This document shows, in pieces, positions 38,025-46,958 of a DNA stretch of 64,000 bases (positions are counted from its first letter, which is position 1; the number at the start of each line of letters is the position of its first letter). The DNA is from Flavobacterium sp. 1 (lineage in GTDB: Bacteria > Bacteroidota > Bacteroidia > Flavobacteriales > Flavobacteriaceae), in contig NZ_PGER01000001.1 in assembly GCF_002797935.1 (NCBI RefSeq), positions 4,092,001 to 4,156,000 of the forward strand, given 5' to 3'. The notes under the pieces are model-generated. The model made no database searches. It was given only the letters and a program-made list of their open reading frames with translations, and was not told the DNA's origin. The position numbers and the translations under genes were made by a program.

Positions 38025-38786
38025 CTATTTTACACTGTCCTTTTTTTGAAACTCCATTAATTCATTCAATATTAAATTACGAACCTGTTCACGCAGTTCT
38101 TTTCGGTCGATTGGTTCGCCAGCTGCAGAAACAGTTTCTACAGGAGACAACATTTTTGCTCGCATCAATCCAGGACTTCCACTATAAAAGGTATAAGACA
38201 ATCTTTTTTTATTGTCAGGAAAAACAAGAGGCACTATTGGCAAATGATGTTCGGCTGCCAAACGAAAGGCTCCGTCTTTAAAAGCATCTAATATAAGAGT
38301 CTCATCATGAGGAACACCTCCTTCAGGAAAAATACAGATACTAAGGCCGCGGTCTATTCTTTTTTGTGCTTCATTAAAAACTTCCATTCTGCTTTTGGAA
38401 CAACTTCTGTCCACAAGAATACTTGTTCTCTTGTAGAAAAAACCAAATAAGGGAATTTTTGCCAGCGACATTTTCCCAACAAAAACAAAAGGATTATCTA
38501 CGACAGAAAGCATCAGCATAATATCTGACATAGAAGTATGATTGGCAACAAACATGTAGCTTTTTTTTCGGTCTAATTTTTGAACTTTTTCAACTTTGTA
38601 ATAAAAGCCCATTCCAAGAAGAACACATTTTGCCCAGATACGGGACATTTTAAAAAAATAAGGATAGCCGCTTTCCGTCAATATCGAAATCACCAAGAAG
38701 GGAAGCATAATTAGGATGGGAATGAGCATTACCACATAAAACCAAACTCTCCAAACAGTCCACAATATTTTTTTTATACTTTTCAT
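38025..38786 (-). CDS. 1-acyl-sn-glycerol-3-phosphate acyltransferase (PlsC-like)
   Basis: 253 residues. The family adds a second acyl chain to lysophosphatidic acid at the inner membrane in phospholipid synthesis. An N-terminal membrane segment (VWFYVVMLIPILIMLPFLVI) precedes the catalytic NHTSMSD motif (H-X4-D, about residues 82-88); the glycerol-phosphate-binding motif FPEGGVPHDE lies near 154 and the block VPLVFPDNKKR near 186. It is convergent with recA and divergent from trpS, with no close partner gene. Some Bacteroidetes members of this family acylate amino-acid lipids instead, so the exact acceptor is open. Confidence 0.9.
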   Translation of the reverse strand: MKSIKKILWTVWRVWFYVVMLIPILIMLPFLVISILTESGYPYFFKMSRIWAKCVLLGMGFYYKVEKVQKLDRKKSYMFVANHTSMSDIMLMLSVVDNPFVFVGKMSLAKIPLFGFFYKRTSILVDRSCSKSRMEVFNEAQKRIDRGLSICIFPEGGVPHDETLILDAFKDGAFRLAAEHHLPIVPLVFPDNKKRLSYTFYSGSPGLMRAKMLSPVETVSAAGEPIDRKELREQVRNLILNELMEFQKKDSVK

Positions 38787-38894
38787 TTGTTGATACTAAT
38801 TGTTCTAAATGGTCAAATCTAATAAGCAAATCAACAATAGTTTTGCGACTAATTTAAAATTATGCTCATTTCTTAAAGCCAAAAATAGGCAAAC

Positions 38895-38926
38895 TTGTGG
38901 AAAATTTAGCAAAAGAATTAACTTTG
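38895..38926 (+). promoter_or_regulatory. Promoter of trpS
   Basis: TTG (38895-38897) and TAACTTTG (38919-38926) are separated by 21 nt, a match to the Bacteroidetes TTTG/TANNTTTG pattern. The trpS ATG is 52 nt further on. Confidence 0.55.
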
Positions 38927-38978
38927 CGAAAAAAATAACTTACTTCATCATAATCATACAAGATTTAAAAAAATAAAA

Positions 38979-39953
38979 ATGGCAAAAATACTTACAGGCG
39001 TTCAAAGTACGGGTACTCCGCATTTGGGTAACTTATTAGGCGCAATTATACCTGCGATCGAACTATCTAATAAACCAGAAAACGAATCTTTTCTTTTTAT
39101 AGCCGATTTGCATTCGATTACCCAAATCAAAAACGGCGAAACTTTAAGAGACAACACTTACAGCACTGCCTGCGCTTGGTTGGCTTGCGGTTTGGATATC
39201 GAAAAAGTAGTTTTCTACCGCCAGTCTGATGTGGCACAAACGGCGGAACTGTCATGGTATTTAAGCTGTTTCTTCCCGTTTCAACGTTTAACATTGGCAC
39301 ATTCATTCAAAGACAAATCCGATCGTTTGGAAGATGTTAATGCTGGATTGTTTTCATATCCAATGCTTATGGCTGCAGATATTTTATTATATGATGCCCA
39401 ATTTGTTCCAGTAGGAAAAGATCAATTGCAGCATTTAGAAATTACCCGTGACGTAGCTTCCCGTTTCAACCACCAAATGGGAGAAACCTTTGTCATTCCA
39501 GAAGCCAAAATTCAAGAAGACAGCATGCTGATTCCTGGAACAAATGGCGGAAAAATGAGTAAATCAGCCAATAATTACATCAATATTTTCTTGGATGATA
39601 AAGCATTGCGCAAACAGATCATGAGTATTGAAACCGACAGCACACCTCTTGAAGAACCAAAAAACCCAGATACCTGCAATTGTTTTACTCTTTATAAACT
39701 GTTGGCTGACGAAAACCAAATTGAAGCGATGAGAGCTAACTATTTAGGAGGCAATTACGGATACGGACATGCCAAACAAGCTTTGTTTGAATTGATTTTG
39801 GAAAAATTTAAAACCGAAAGAGAAAAATACAATTACTATATCAACAATCTTCCAGAGGTAGATGCTTTATTGAAAAAAGGGGCAAAAAAAGCAAGTATTG
39901 TTGCTAATGGAGTTTTAGCAAGAGTTAGAGAGAAATTGGGATTTGAGGTTTAA
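38979..39953 (+). CDS. trpS: Tryptophanyl-tRNA synthetase
   Basis: 324 residues, usual for bacterial TrpRS. The class I enzyme charges tRNA-Trp in the cytoplasm. The HIGH-type signature is TGTPHLGNLLGA (residues about 10-21) and the KMSKS loop is intact in NGGKMSKSANNYI (about 190). The segment DLHSITQ and the SYPMLMAADILLYDAQFVPVGKDQ block are typical TrpRS features that contact Trp and the dimer partner. It stands alone between a divergent acyltransferase gene and a convergent Lrp-family gene, with its own promoter and a strong hairpin at 39975. The start ATG is preceded by an A-rich leader, as is usual in this phylum. Confidence 0.97.
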   Translation: MAKILTGVQSTGTPHLGNLLGAIIPAIELSNKPENESFLFIADLHSITQIKNGETLRDNTYSTACAWLACGLDIEKVVFYRQSDVAQTAELSWYLSCFFPFQRLTLAHSFKDKSDRLEDVNAGLFSYPMLMAADILLYDAQFVPVGKDQLQHLEITRDVASRFNHQMGETFVIPEAKIQEDSMLIPGTNGGKMSKSANNYINIFLDDKALRKQIMSIETDSTPLEEPKNPDTCNCFTLYKLLADENQIEAMRANYLGGNYGYGHAKQALFELILEKFKTEREKYNYYINNLPEVDALLKKGAKKASIVANGVLARVREKLGFEV

Positions 39954-39974
39954 TTGACCACTAACACAATTTTC

Positions 39975-40044
39975 AACCGCAAAGGCACAAAGTCGCAAAG
40001 AAAAATTTCAGGACTTTATTTTGCGACTTTGTGCCTTTGCGGTT
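39975..40044. terminator. 25-bp perfect hairpin between trpS and lrp-type gene
   Basis: AACCGCAAAGGCACAAAGTC and five more bases (39975-39999) are the exact complement of 40020-40044, with a 20-nt loop. It lies 21 nt after the trpS stop and 1 nt before the stop of the convergent regulator, so it probably ends both transcripts. No clean U tract follows. The CGCAAAGGCACAAAG motif is, from memory, common between Flavobacterium genes. Confidence 0.75.
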
Positions 40045-40045
40045 A

Positions 40046-40519
40046 TTACTGTATCGGCAAGTTTTTCTCAAAAGCAGACCCGAAAGAAATAAACGAATCC
40101 GTTCCTCCCACTCCTTCTATAATATGTATCTGTTCGTAGATTATTTTACGCAGTTCTTCGTTATTGGCGGCAACGATCTTGATAAACAAAGCATATTTCC
40201 CAGAAACCCAATGGCATTCTACAATTTCTGGAATCAGTTTTAATTGCTCGGCTATCGAATAAGCAAAACGGGCTTCTTTGGTGGTAATTCCAGTGTAGGT
40301 AATCGTTTCAAAACCATTTGCTTTGGCATTCAATTTTACCGAAAAGCCTGCAATCACACCCGATTCCTGTAATTTTTTTACACGCAAATGCACCAAAGAA
40401 TTCGATACTTTCAATTCTTTTGCCAATTCAGAATAAGGAATTCTGCCATTCTCACTCAGCTTTCTGATTATTTCTTGGTCTAAATAATCAGTATTTTCAT
40501 TGTTTTTGGAGTTTAACAT
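40046..40519 (-). CDS. Lrp/AsnC-family transcriptional regulator
   Basis: About 157 residues from the ATG at 40519 (MLNSKNNENTDYLDQ), the usual Lrp length; an upstream in-frame ATG at 40609 would add 30 atypical residues. The N-terminal winged helix reads DQEIIRKLSENGRIPYSELAKE, then LKVSNSLVHLRVKKLQESGVI; the C-terminal RAM domain (ETITYTGITTKEARF onward, with HWVSGKYALFIKI) binds amino acids and drives oligomerisation. It is divergent from the DUF1338 gene, 187 nt apart, so that gene is a likely target. Members often sense lysine or other amino acids, which would fit the proposed role of the neighbour. Confidence 0.9.
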   Translation of the reverse strand: MLNSKNNENTDYLDQEIIRKLSENGRIPYSELAKELKVSNSLVHLRVKKLQESGVIAGFSVKLNAKANGFETITYTGITTKEARFAYSIAEQLKLIPEIVECHWVSGKYALFIKIVAANNEELRKIIYEQIHIIEGVGGTDSFISFGSAFEKNLPIQ

Positions 40520-40666
40520 CACTTGACTGTTTGGTTCAAAATATAACATTGACAATTCTAAAGCAGAAAACGCTTTTAAAACTGTCAAAATTACATAATT
40601 ATTATTCAAAAATATTGATTTATAAATAATCGAAACACAAATGTGTTAGTTCAACAGATTTCTATA

Positions 40667-40674
40667 TAGTTTTG
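40667..40674 (+). promoter_or_regulatory. Promoter of DUF1338 gene
   Basis: TAGTTTTG matches TANNTTTG. It overlaps the upstream GTG at 40674, which argues that translation starts at the ATG at 40707 and not at that GTG. Confidence 0.5.
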
Positions 40675-40706
40675 TGTCATTCTTACAATTCAAAACACAA
40701 ACAGAA

Positions 40707-41516
40707 ATGGACAAAAATCAACTGCTTTCGAAATTATGGGAACAATATGCTTCAATAACCCCATCTGCTAAAAAAATACATACTTTACTGGAAGAAAAAG
40801 GAGAGATGATTCAAAACGATCACATTGCGATTCGTACTTTCAATGACCCAAGAATCAACATTACTGTATTGGAAAAACCATTTTTGGCCGTTGGCTATGA
40901 AGCCCGTGGTGAATATGTTTTTGAATCCAAAAAACTGTATGCTCAACATTATGAACATACAACAGATACTAATGCACCTAGAATTTTCATCTCCGAATTA
41001 GAGTTGGAAAAATGTTCTTCAAGCTTACAAGAAACTGTAAAAACTATCTTGGACAATTGCAACCAAAACGATTTTATGCATCCAGAATTAGTATTAAACG
41101 GCGTGGTTTGGAAATCCAATTCACAAGAGATTTACAAAGCATTATTAGAAGAATCGGAATATGCTGCTTGGATGTATGTTTATGGTTTCCGTGCAAATCA
41201 CTTTACAATTAATGTCAATGCATTAAACCATTTTGAAAAACTGGAAGAACTGAACAATTTCTTGGAAGAAAACGGATGGAAATTGAATGCTTCCGGCGGA
41301 AAAATTAAAGGAACTCCTGAGCAGTTATTGGAACAGTCCAGCACTTTGGCCGATTTATATACCATCAACTTTGAAGAAGGTTCTTTTGAAATCCCATCCT
41401 GCTATTATGAATTTGCTTTGCGTTATATAATGCCTGACGGTAATTTGTACCAAGGATTTGTGGCTTCATCTGCTGATAAAATTTTTGAAAGTACTGACGT
41501 AAAATTACAAAACTAG
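40707..41516 (+). CDS. DUF1338 protein, HglS-like 2-oxoadipate dioxygenase/decarboxylase candidate
   Basis: About 269 residues from the ATG at 40707 (MDKNQLLSKLW). DUF1338 includes HglS, an Fe(II) enzyme that turns 2-oxoadipate into D-2-hydroxyglutarate in lysine breakdown; bacterial HglS of the characterised type is longer, and this short form is common in Bacteroidetes. Candidate metal ligands are His in NDHIAIRTFN, His in FRANHFTINVNAL and Glu in FEIPSCYYEFALRY, in the order expected for the vicinal-oxygen-chelate-like fold. It is divergent from an Lrp/AsnC regulator and is followed by serA and a YdiJ-type dehydrogenase, both linked to D-2-hydroxyglutarate. The family call is firm; the reaction is inference from family and context. 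Confidence 0.75.
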   Translation: MDKNQLLSKLWEQYASITPSAKKIHTLLEEKGEMIQNDHIAIRTFNDPRINITVLEKPFLAVGYEARGEYVFESKKLYAQHYEHTTDTNAPRIFISELELEKCSSSLQETVKTILDNCNQNDFMHPELVLNGVVWKSNSQEIYKALLEESEYAAWMYVYGFRANHFTINVNALNHFEKLEELNNFLEENGWKLNASGGKIKGTPEQLLEQSSTLADLYTINFEEGSFEIPSCYYEFALRYIMPDGNLYQGFVASSADKIFESTDVKLQN

Positions 41517-41844
41517 AACACAAAAAATTTCCATTAACTTGTCAAATTCACCGTTTTATGGGTTGGATTTTGGCAAGTTATTGTCGTTTTAAAAGTATAT
41601 CGTTCTCAAATTGCGAAAATCCCTGTTGAAAAACACTTTTTTAAATCAATAAAACAAAATTTAAATATGCTTTTCTAAGTTTAAATTTAATAATGTCTGC
41701 ACAAAAAGACTATTTATAACAATAACCTCAATTATCGTTAAACTAGCTAGTATTATACCAATATATTTTCAGAATAGCAATCGAGGGTTTATCTTTGTGC
41801 AAAAAATTTACAAATAATTTTTATTTGTGACAAACACTAAAAAG
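41517..41844 (+). other. Intergenic region with weak hairpin and serA promoter
   Basis: AACTTGTCAAA (41536-41546) can pair with TTTGGCAAGTT (41569-41579, one G-U), a probable weak terminator of the DUF1338 gene. TATCTTTG at 41790-41797 matches TANNTTTG, with a T-rich block about 20 nt upstream, and should start serA transcription. The rest is AT-rich and empty. Confidence 0.5.
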
Positions 41845-43740
41845 ATGACAGAAAATCAGGAAACATTTATATTCGATTTTGACAGTACTTTTATGAAAGT
41901 CGAAGCACTAGATGTATTATGCGAAGTAATTTACCAGGATAGTGCTGCAGGGGTTCAAATATTAAGCGAAATTCAACGATTAACCGATCTGGGAATGGAA
42001 GGCAAATTGTCCTTGAAAGAATCTTTGACCCAAAGAATCCAATTATTGCAGGCCAATAGAGACCACATCGGCAGTGTAATTGAAGAACTAAAAAAGAAAG
42101 TGACCGCATCTGTAATACGAAATAGAGCATTTTTCAAACAGCATTCGGATAACATTTATATCATTTCAAACGGTTTTAAGGAAATCATTATCCCAATCGT
42201 TCAGGAATACGGCATCAAACCAGAACACGTTTTGGCCAATACTTTCAAATTTGACCATGATGGAAAAATAATTGGTTTTGACGAAAAAGATGAATTGTGT
42301 GAAAACCAAGGAAAAGTAAAAAAAATCAAATCCTTAAATCTTCAGGGCGAAGCAATAATGATTGGTGACGGTTATACTGATTATGAAACCCTTGAAGGCG
42401 GAGCGGTAAGCAAGTTTTTTGCATTTACTGAAAATGTAACAAGAAAAATTGTGGTAGAAAAAGCCAGTCAGATAGCTCCATCATTGGACGAAATTCTTTA
42501 TGAACTTTCGTATAAAGCTTCAGTTTCTTATCCAAAGAACAGAATTAATGTTTTATTGTTAGAAAACATTCATCAAGACGCCGTTAAAATCTTTGAACAC
42601 GAAGGTTACAATGTGGAAACCTTAAAAGGATCTTTGTCTGAAGACGAATTGATCGAAAAAATAAAAGGCGTTTCCATACTTGGAATCCGTTCAAAAACAA
42701 ATGTTACTGCAAAAGTTTTGGAACATGCCAATAAACTGCACGCAGTTGGAACTTTCTGTATTGGAACCAATCAGGTAGATTTGAACGCCTGCAGCATGAA
42801 AGGAATCTCTGTTTTCAATGCTCCATACAGCAACACCAGATCTGTTGTGGAATTGGCTTTGGGACAAATCATTATGCTAGTTCGTAATACTTTCGAAAAA
42901 AGCAAATTAATGCACGAAGGCGTTTGGGACAAATCGGCCACAAACAGTGTTGAAATTCGCGGTAAAAAATTAGGTTTAGTTGGATACGGAAGCATTGGGT
43001 CACAGCTTTCTATCATAGCCGAAGCATTAGGAATGAAAGTGTATTTCTATGACGCGATTGACAGACTGGCTCTTGGAAATGCTAAAAAATGTTCTTCTTT
43101 AAAAGAATTATTGGCGCTTTCGGATGTTGTTTCTTTACACGTGGACGGGCGCGCCAGCAACAAAAATATAATTGATGCCGATGCTTTTGAAAGCATGAAA
43201 CCCGGGGTTATCTTTTTAAATCTTTCCAGAGGCCATGTAGTTGATATTGAAGCATTGGTTGCCAACTTAAAAAACGGTAAAATTCACGGAGCCGCAGTCG
43301 ATGTTTTCCCATACGAGCCAAAAAACAATGACGAGCCGTTTGTATCTGAATTGCAGGGATTGTCAAATGTGATATTGACTCCACATATTGGAGGAAGTAC
43401 CGAAGAAGCTCAAGAAGACATTGGACATTATGTTGCCAACAAAATAATTAATTACATCAATACAGGAACTACTTACGGAAGCGTTAACCTTCCTGAAATT
43501 CAGCTTCCTGAACTTCAAAGTGCGCACCGTATCATGCATATTCATGAAAACGTAAAAGGTATTTTGGCACAAATCAATAATATTCTTTTGGAATATGATA
43601 ACAATATTTTGGGTCAATATTTAAAAACCAACGAAACTTTGGGTTACGTAATTACCGATATTGATAATTTCCATAACAAAGATTTGGAGAAAAAATTAAA
43701 AAAGATTCCGAATACCATTCGATATAGAATTTTATACTAA
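41845..43740 (+). CDS. serA: Fused phosphoserine phosphatase-like / D-3-phosphoglycerate dehydrogenase
   Basis: About 631 residues from the ATG at 41845; a GTG at 41827 is a weaker start. Residues 1-220 form a HAD phosphatase of the SerB type: motif I FDFDSTFMKVEALD, motif II in ISNGFKEI, and motif IV MIGDGYTDYE. Residues about 235-550 form PGDH: substrate block GIRSKTNVTAKVLEHA, nucleotide fold VGYGSIGSQ, the RGHVVDIEAL block and the catalytic His in LTPHIGGSTEEAQEDIG. The end (QSAHRIMHIHENVKGILAQI) is a regulatory ACT domain, where serine usually binds. One chain would thus carry the first and third steps of serine synthesis; the transaminase is not here. The next gene follows after about 95 nt with an inverted repeat between. 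Confidence 0.92.
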   Translation: MTENQETFIFDFDSTFMKVEALDVLCEVIYQDSAAGVQILSEIQRLTDLGMEGKLSLKESLTQRIQLLQANRDHIGSVIEELKKKVTASVIRNRAFFKQHSDNIYIISNGFKEIIIPIVQEYGIKPEHVLANTFKFDHDGKIIGFDEKDELCENQGKVKKIKSLNLQGEAIMIGDGYTDYETLEGGAVSKFFAFTENVTRKIVVEKASQIAPSLDEILYELSYKASVSYPKNRINVLLLENIHQDAVKIFEHEGYNVETLKGSLSEDELIEKIKGVSILGIRSKTNVTAKVLEHANKLHAVGTFCIGTNQVDLNACSMKGISVFNAPYSNTRSVVELALGQIIMLVRNTFEKSKLMHEGVWDKSATNSVEIRGKKLGLVGYGSIGSQLSIIAEALGMKVYFYDAIDRLALGNAKKCSSLKELLALSDVVSLHVDGRASNKNIIDADAFESMKPGVIFLNLSRGHVVDIEALVANLKNGKIHGAAVDVFPYEPKNNDEPFVSELQGLSNVILTPHIGGSTEEAQEDIGHYVANKIINYINTGTTYGSVNLPEIQLPELQSAHRIMHIHENVKGILAQINNILLEYDNNILGQYLKTNETLGYVITDIDNFHNKDLEKKLKKIPNTIRYRILY

Positions 43741-43748
43741 AGATTTCA

Positions 43749-43818
43749 GATTGCTGATTAACGATTTTTGATTGCAGATTTCGTCGTAATAAAAATCAAA
43801 AATCAGCAATCGTTAATC
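43749..43818. repeat. Inverted repeat between serA and the dehydrogenase gene
   Basis: GATTAACGATT (43756-43766) pairs exactly with AATCGTTAATC (43808-43818), and ATTGCTGATT (43750-43759) can pair with AATCAGCAAT (43802-43811), so two alternative folds exist. It ends 16 nt before the next ATG, so it could modulate the downstream gene. Confidence 0.6.
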
Positions 43819-43834
43819 CTCAATCAAAAATAAA

Positions 43835-46753
43835 ATGAACCTTCAAAATCTTGAAAAGCAATTAGATGGAAAACTACTGTACGACCATACTATGCGTACA
43901 CTTTATGCCACTGATGCTAGTGCTTACAAAGAAATGCCCTTGGCAGTAGCAATTCCAAAAACGAAGGAAGATATTCAAAAAATCATCGCTTTTGCCAGAG
44001 AAAACAAAAGCAGCGTAATTCCTCGTGCGGCCGGAACATCTCTTGCCGGACAGGTTGTTGGAAATGGAATCGTGGTTGATATTTCTCAGGAATTCACCAA
44101 AATCCTTTCGGTAGATCCTGTCGAAAAATCGGCTTGGGTAGAACCTGGAGTGATTCGTGATGAATTAAATATCCATTTAAAACCCTATAAATTATTTTTT
44201 GGCCCCGAAACCTCAACGAGTAATCGTTGTATGATTGGCGGCATGGTGGGGAACAACGCCTGTGGTGCAAGATCCGTAATTTATGGTTCTACCCGCGAGC
44301 ATTTACTTGAAATTAAAGGTTTCTTGGCAGATGGAAATGAAGTCACTTTTGGTGCTTTAACCAATGCCGAATTTGAAGACAAATGCAGCGGAATAAATGT
44401 GGTAAGCCCTTTGGAACAAAACATTTATGTTCAAACCAAAGAGCTATTGTCTTCGCCAGCCAACAGAGCCTTATTCAACGAAAATTATCCAAAAAAATCA
44501 ATTCCAAGAAGAAATACAGGTTACGCTTTAGATTTATTGGCCGACAGCCAGCCTTTTGGCGATCCGACAGAAAAATTTAATTTTTGCAAATTAATCGCAG
44601 GTTCTGAAGGAACATTGTTCTTCTCGACAGCGATTAAATTGAATTTAGTAGATGCTTTAAAACCATTTGCTGCCTTAGTTTGCGTGCATTGCAACAGTAT
44701 CAACGAATCGCTGAAAGCTAATTTGGAAGCGTTGAAATTCAACCCGGACAGTGTTGAATTAATCGACCATTATATCTTAGAATGCACCAAAGAGAATATT
44801 GAGCAAAGCAAAAACAGATTCTTTGTTGAAGGTGATCCGCAAGCTATTCTTGTTGTTGAATTTTTAAGAGATACGCAAGAAGAAATTCTTCAAATCGCCA
44901 AAGAAATGGAGGATTTGATGCGTTCCAAAAATTTAGGCTATCATTTCCCAATCGTTTATGGAGAAGACACTAACAAAGTTTGGAATCTGCGAAAAGCAGG
45001 ATTGGGATTATTGTCTAATATTCCCGGTGATGCCAAAGCAGTTGCCGTTATTGAAGATACTGCCGTTGATGTTAATGACTTACCTGATTTTATCGAAGAT
45101 TTTAATGCTATTCTAAAAGAGCGAAATCTAAGCTGTGTGCATTATGCCCACGCCGCGACAGGAGAATTACACCTTCGCCCAATTATTGATCTAAAAACCA
45201 AAGAAGGCACTGCGCTTTTTAGAACTATCGCTACCGATATTGCTCATTTAGTTAAAAAATACAAAGGCTCACTAAGCGGGGAACATGGCGACGGAAGACT
45301 TCGCGGTGAATTTATTCCGCTGATGTTGGGAGAAGAAATCTACCAAATGTTTATCCAAGTGAAAAATACATGGGATCCTTGGGGCATTTTTAATCCAGGC
45401 AAAGTGGTCAATACGCCTCCTATGGATAACAGTCTAAGGTACAACCCTGGACAGGAAACTCCAATGCCGGAAACGTATTTTGATTTCTCCGAGCACAACG
45501 GAATCGTACGTGCTGCCGAGATGTGCAACGGATCGGGAGATTGCAGAAAAACCGAAAAAAGCGGTGGTACAATGTGCCCAAGTTATATGGCAACCCGCGA
45601 TGAAAAACACACTACTCGTGCTAGAGCCAACATATTGAGGGAAACCATCACCAATTCTACCAAAGAAAATAAATTTGACGATGAAGGTTTACTCGAAGTG
45701 CTTGATTTATGTTTGAGCTGTAAAGGATGTAAATCCGAATGTCCGTCCAATGTGGATATGGCGAAGCTAAAAGCTGAAACCTTACAGCAATACCATGATA
45801 AAAACGGAGTGAAATTCCGTTCGAAGTTAATTGGCAATACGCCAAAAATTAATCAATTATTTGCTTCTTTACCATGGTTGTATAATTTTGGTTCCAAAGG
45901 AATTATCGGTAACATTATGAAACGTTCTACCGGTTTTGCAACCGAAAGATCGTTGCCGTTAATGCACAAGATTACCTTTGCCAAATGGATCAAAAGCTAT
46001 AGACAAACGGGGAATTTCATTCAAGGGAAAGTCTATTTATACAATGATGAATTCCTGAATTTCTATGATGTCGAAATAGGGCAAACTGCAGTGAAGCTCT
46101 TTAACCGTTTGGGTTATGAAGTTGTGATTCCAGAAATCGGTATCAGCGGAAGAACCTATCTTTCGAAAGGAATGCTGAAAGAAGCTCGTGAATTGGCAGA
46201 AAAAAACATACAGGCTTTCGCCAAAGAAATGCCGGAAAACGCAATTTTGATTGGAATAGAACCTTCGGCTATATTATCGTTCCGCGATGAATATCCAGAT
46301 TTATGCCGTGGCGATTTGAAAGAAAAAGCCAAAGCGTTTTCAAGCAGAGCAATGCTAATCGAAGAATTTTTGGCCAAAGAATTAGATGAAGGCCGAATCA
46401 CATCTGCTTCATTTACTGATAACCAAGAAAGAGTCCGTATGCACGGTCACTGTTTCCAAAAAGCGTTGTCTTCATTGGTACCGCTTAAAAAAATCTTGAT
46501 GTTGCCAGAAAATTATACGGTACTCAATATCCCAAGTGGCTGTTGCGGTATGGCGGGATCTTTTGGATATGAAAAAGAGCATTACGACATTTCGATGAAA
46601 ATTGGAGAATTGGTTTTATTCCCAACCATCCGTTCAGAAGAGCAAGCCACGTTAATTTCTGCCTCAGGAACTAGCTGCAGACACCAAATAAGCGACGGAA
46701 CAAGCCGAAAAGCATTTCACCCTGTTGAGATACTTTTTAAGGCTTTAAAATAA
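43835..46753 (+). CDS. YdiJ/D-2-hydroxyglutarate dehydrogenase-type FAD and Fe-S oxidoreductase
   Basis: 972 residues. Residues about 30-460 form the FAD-binding type 4 and oxidase C domains: IPRAAGTSLAGQVVGNG, MIGGMVGNNACGARS, AGSEGTLFFSTAIKL, GEHGDGRLRGEFIPLMLG. Residues about 555-680 carry two cysteine clusters: CNGSGDCRK...MCPSY and CLSCKGCKSECPSNVDM. The C-terminal CCG domain shows HGHCFQKALSS and PSGCCGMAGSFGYEKEHY. This order matches E. coli YdiJ (about 1,018 residues), which oxidises D-2-hydroxyglutarate to 2-oxoglutarate and passes electrons to the membrane chain. D-lactate or glycolate are alternative substrates. It directly follows serA; SerA enzymes make D-2-hydroxyglutarate as a side or coupled product, so recycling is a sensible role. 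Confidence 0.85.
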   Translation: MNLQNLEKQLDGKLLYDHTMRTLYATDASAYKEMPLAVAIPKTKEDIQKIIAFARENKSSVIPRAAGTSLAGQVVGNGIVVDISQEFTKILSVDPVEKSAWVEPGVIRDELNIHLKPYKLFFGPETSTSNRCMIGGMVGNNACGARSVIYGSTREHLLEIKGFLADGNEVTFGALTNAEFEDKCSGINVVSPLEQNIYVQTKELLSSPANRALFNENYPKKSIPRRNTGYALDLLADSQPFGDPTEKFNFCKLIAGSEGTLFFSTAIKLNLVDALKPFAALVCVHCNSINESLKANLEALKFNPDSVELIDHYILECTKENIEQSKNRFFVEGDPQAILVVEFLRDTQEEILQIAKEMEDLMRSKNLGYHFPIVYGEDTNKVWNLRKAGLGLLSNIPGDAKAVAVIEDTAVDVNDLPDFIEDFNAILKERNLSCVHYAHAATGELHLRPIIDLKTKEGTALFRTIATDIAHLVKKYKGSLSGEHGDGRLRGEFIPLMLGEEIYQMFIQVKNTWDPWGIFNPGKVVNTPPMDNSLRYNPGQETPMPETYFDFSEHNGIVRAAEMCNGSGDCRKTEKSGGTMCPSYMATRDEKHTTRARANILRETITNSTKENKFDDEGLLEVLDLCLSCKGCKSECPSNVDMAKLKAETLQQYHDKNGVKFRSKLIGNTPKINQLFASLPWLYNFGSKGIIGNIMKRSTGFATERSLPLMHKITFAKWIKSYRQTGNFIQGKVYLYNDEFLNFYDVEIGQTAVKLFNRLGYEVVIPEIGISGRTYLSKGMLKEARELAEKNIQAFAKEMPENAILIGIEPSAILSFRDEYPDLCRGDLKEKAKAFSSRAMLIEEFLAKELDEGRITSASFTDNQERVRMHGHCFQKALSSLVPLKKILMLPENYTVLNIPSGCCGMAGSFGYEKEHYDISMKIGELVLFPTIRSEEQATLISASGTSCRHQISDGTSRKAFHPVEILFKALK

Positions 46754-46772
46754 GCACAATTAGTTTTTTATA

Positions 46773-46807
46773 AAAAATGCAGCTGTTTTAGAATAGCTGC
46801 ATTTTTT
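46773..46807 (+). terminator. Rho-independent terminator after the dehydrogenase gene
   Basis: AAAAATGCAGCT pairs with AGCTGCATTTTTT across a 10-nt loop, with a T run at the end. It closes the serA transcription unit. Confidence 0.9.
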
Positions 46808-46854
46808 TATTTAAATATTTCTTTCAAAACATTTAGTAGTGAAATTCTGTTTAA

Positions 46855-46883
46855 TTGCTTATGAGAATATTTTAGTATCTTTC
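46855..46883 (+). promoter_or_regulatory. Probable promoter of coiled-coil gene
   Basis: TTG (46855-46857), 18 nt, then TATCTTTC (46876-46883), one mismatch to TANNTTTG. The gene begins 75 nt on. Confidence 0.4.
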
Positions 46884-46958
46884 GACAAACAAATTTATTA
46901 AATTGTATTACAGAATTACATCATAAAAATCAATTCCTAACTTCTTAAATTAAAAATT

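Noticed and set aside
40520..40609. Longer N-terminus of the Lrp-family regulator
   Set aside because: The extra 30 residues do not fit the family, while the ATG at 40519 gives the usual length.
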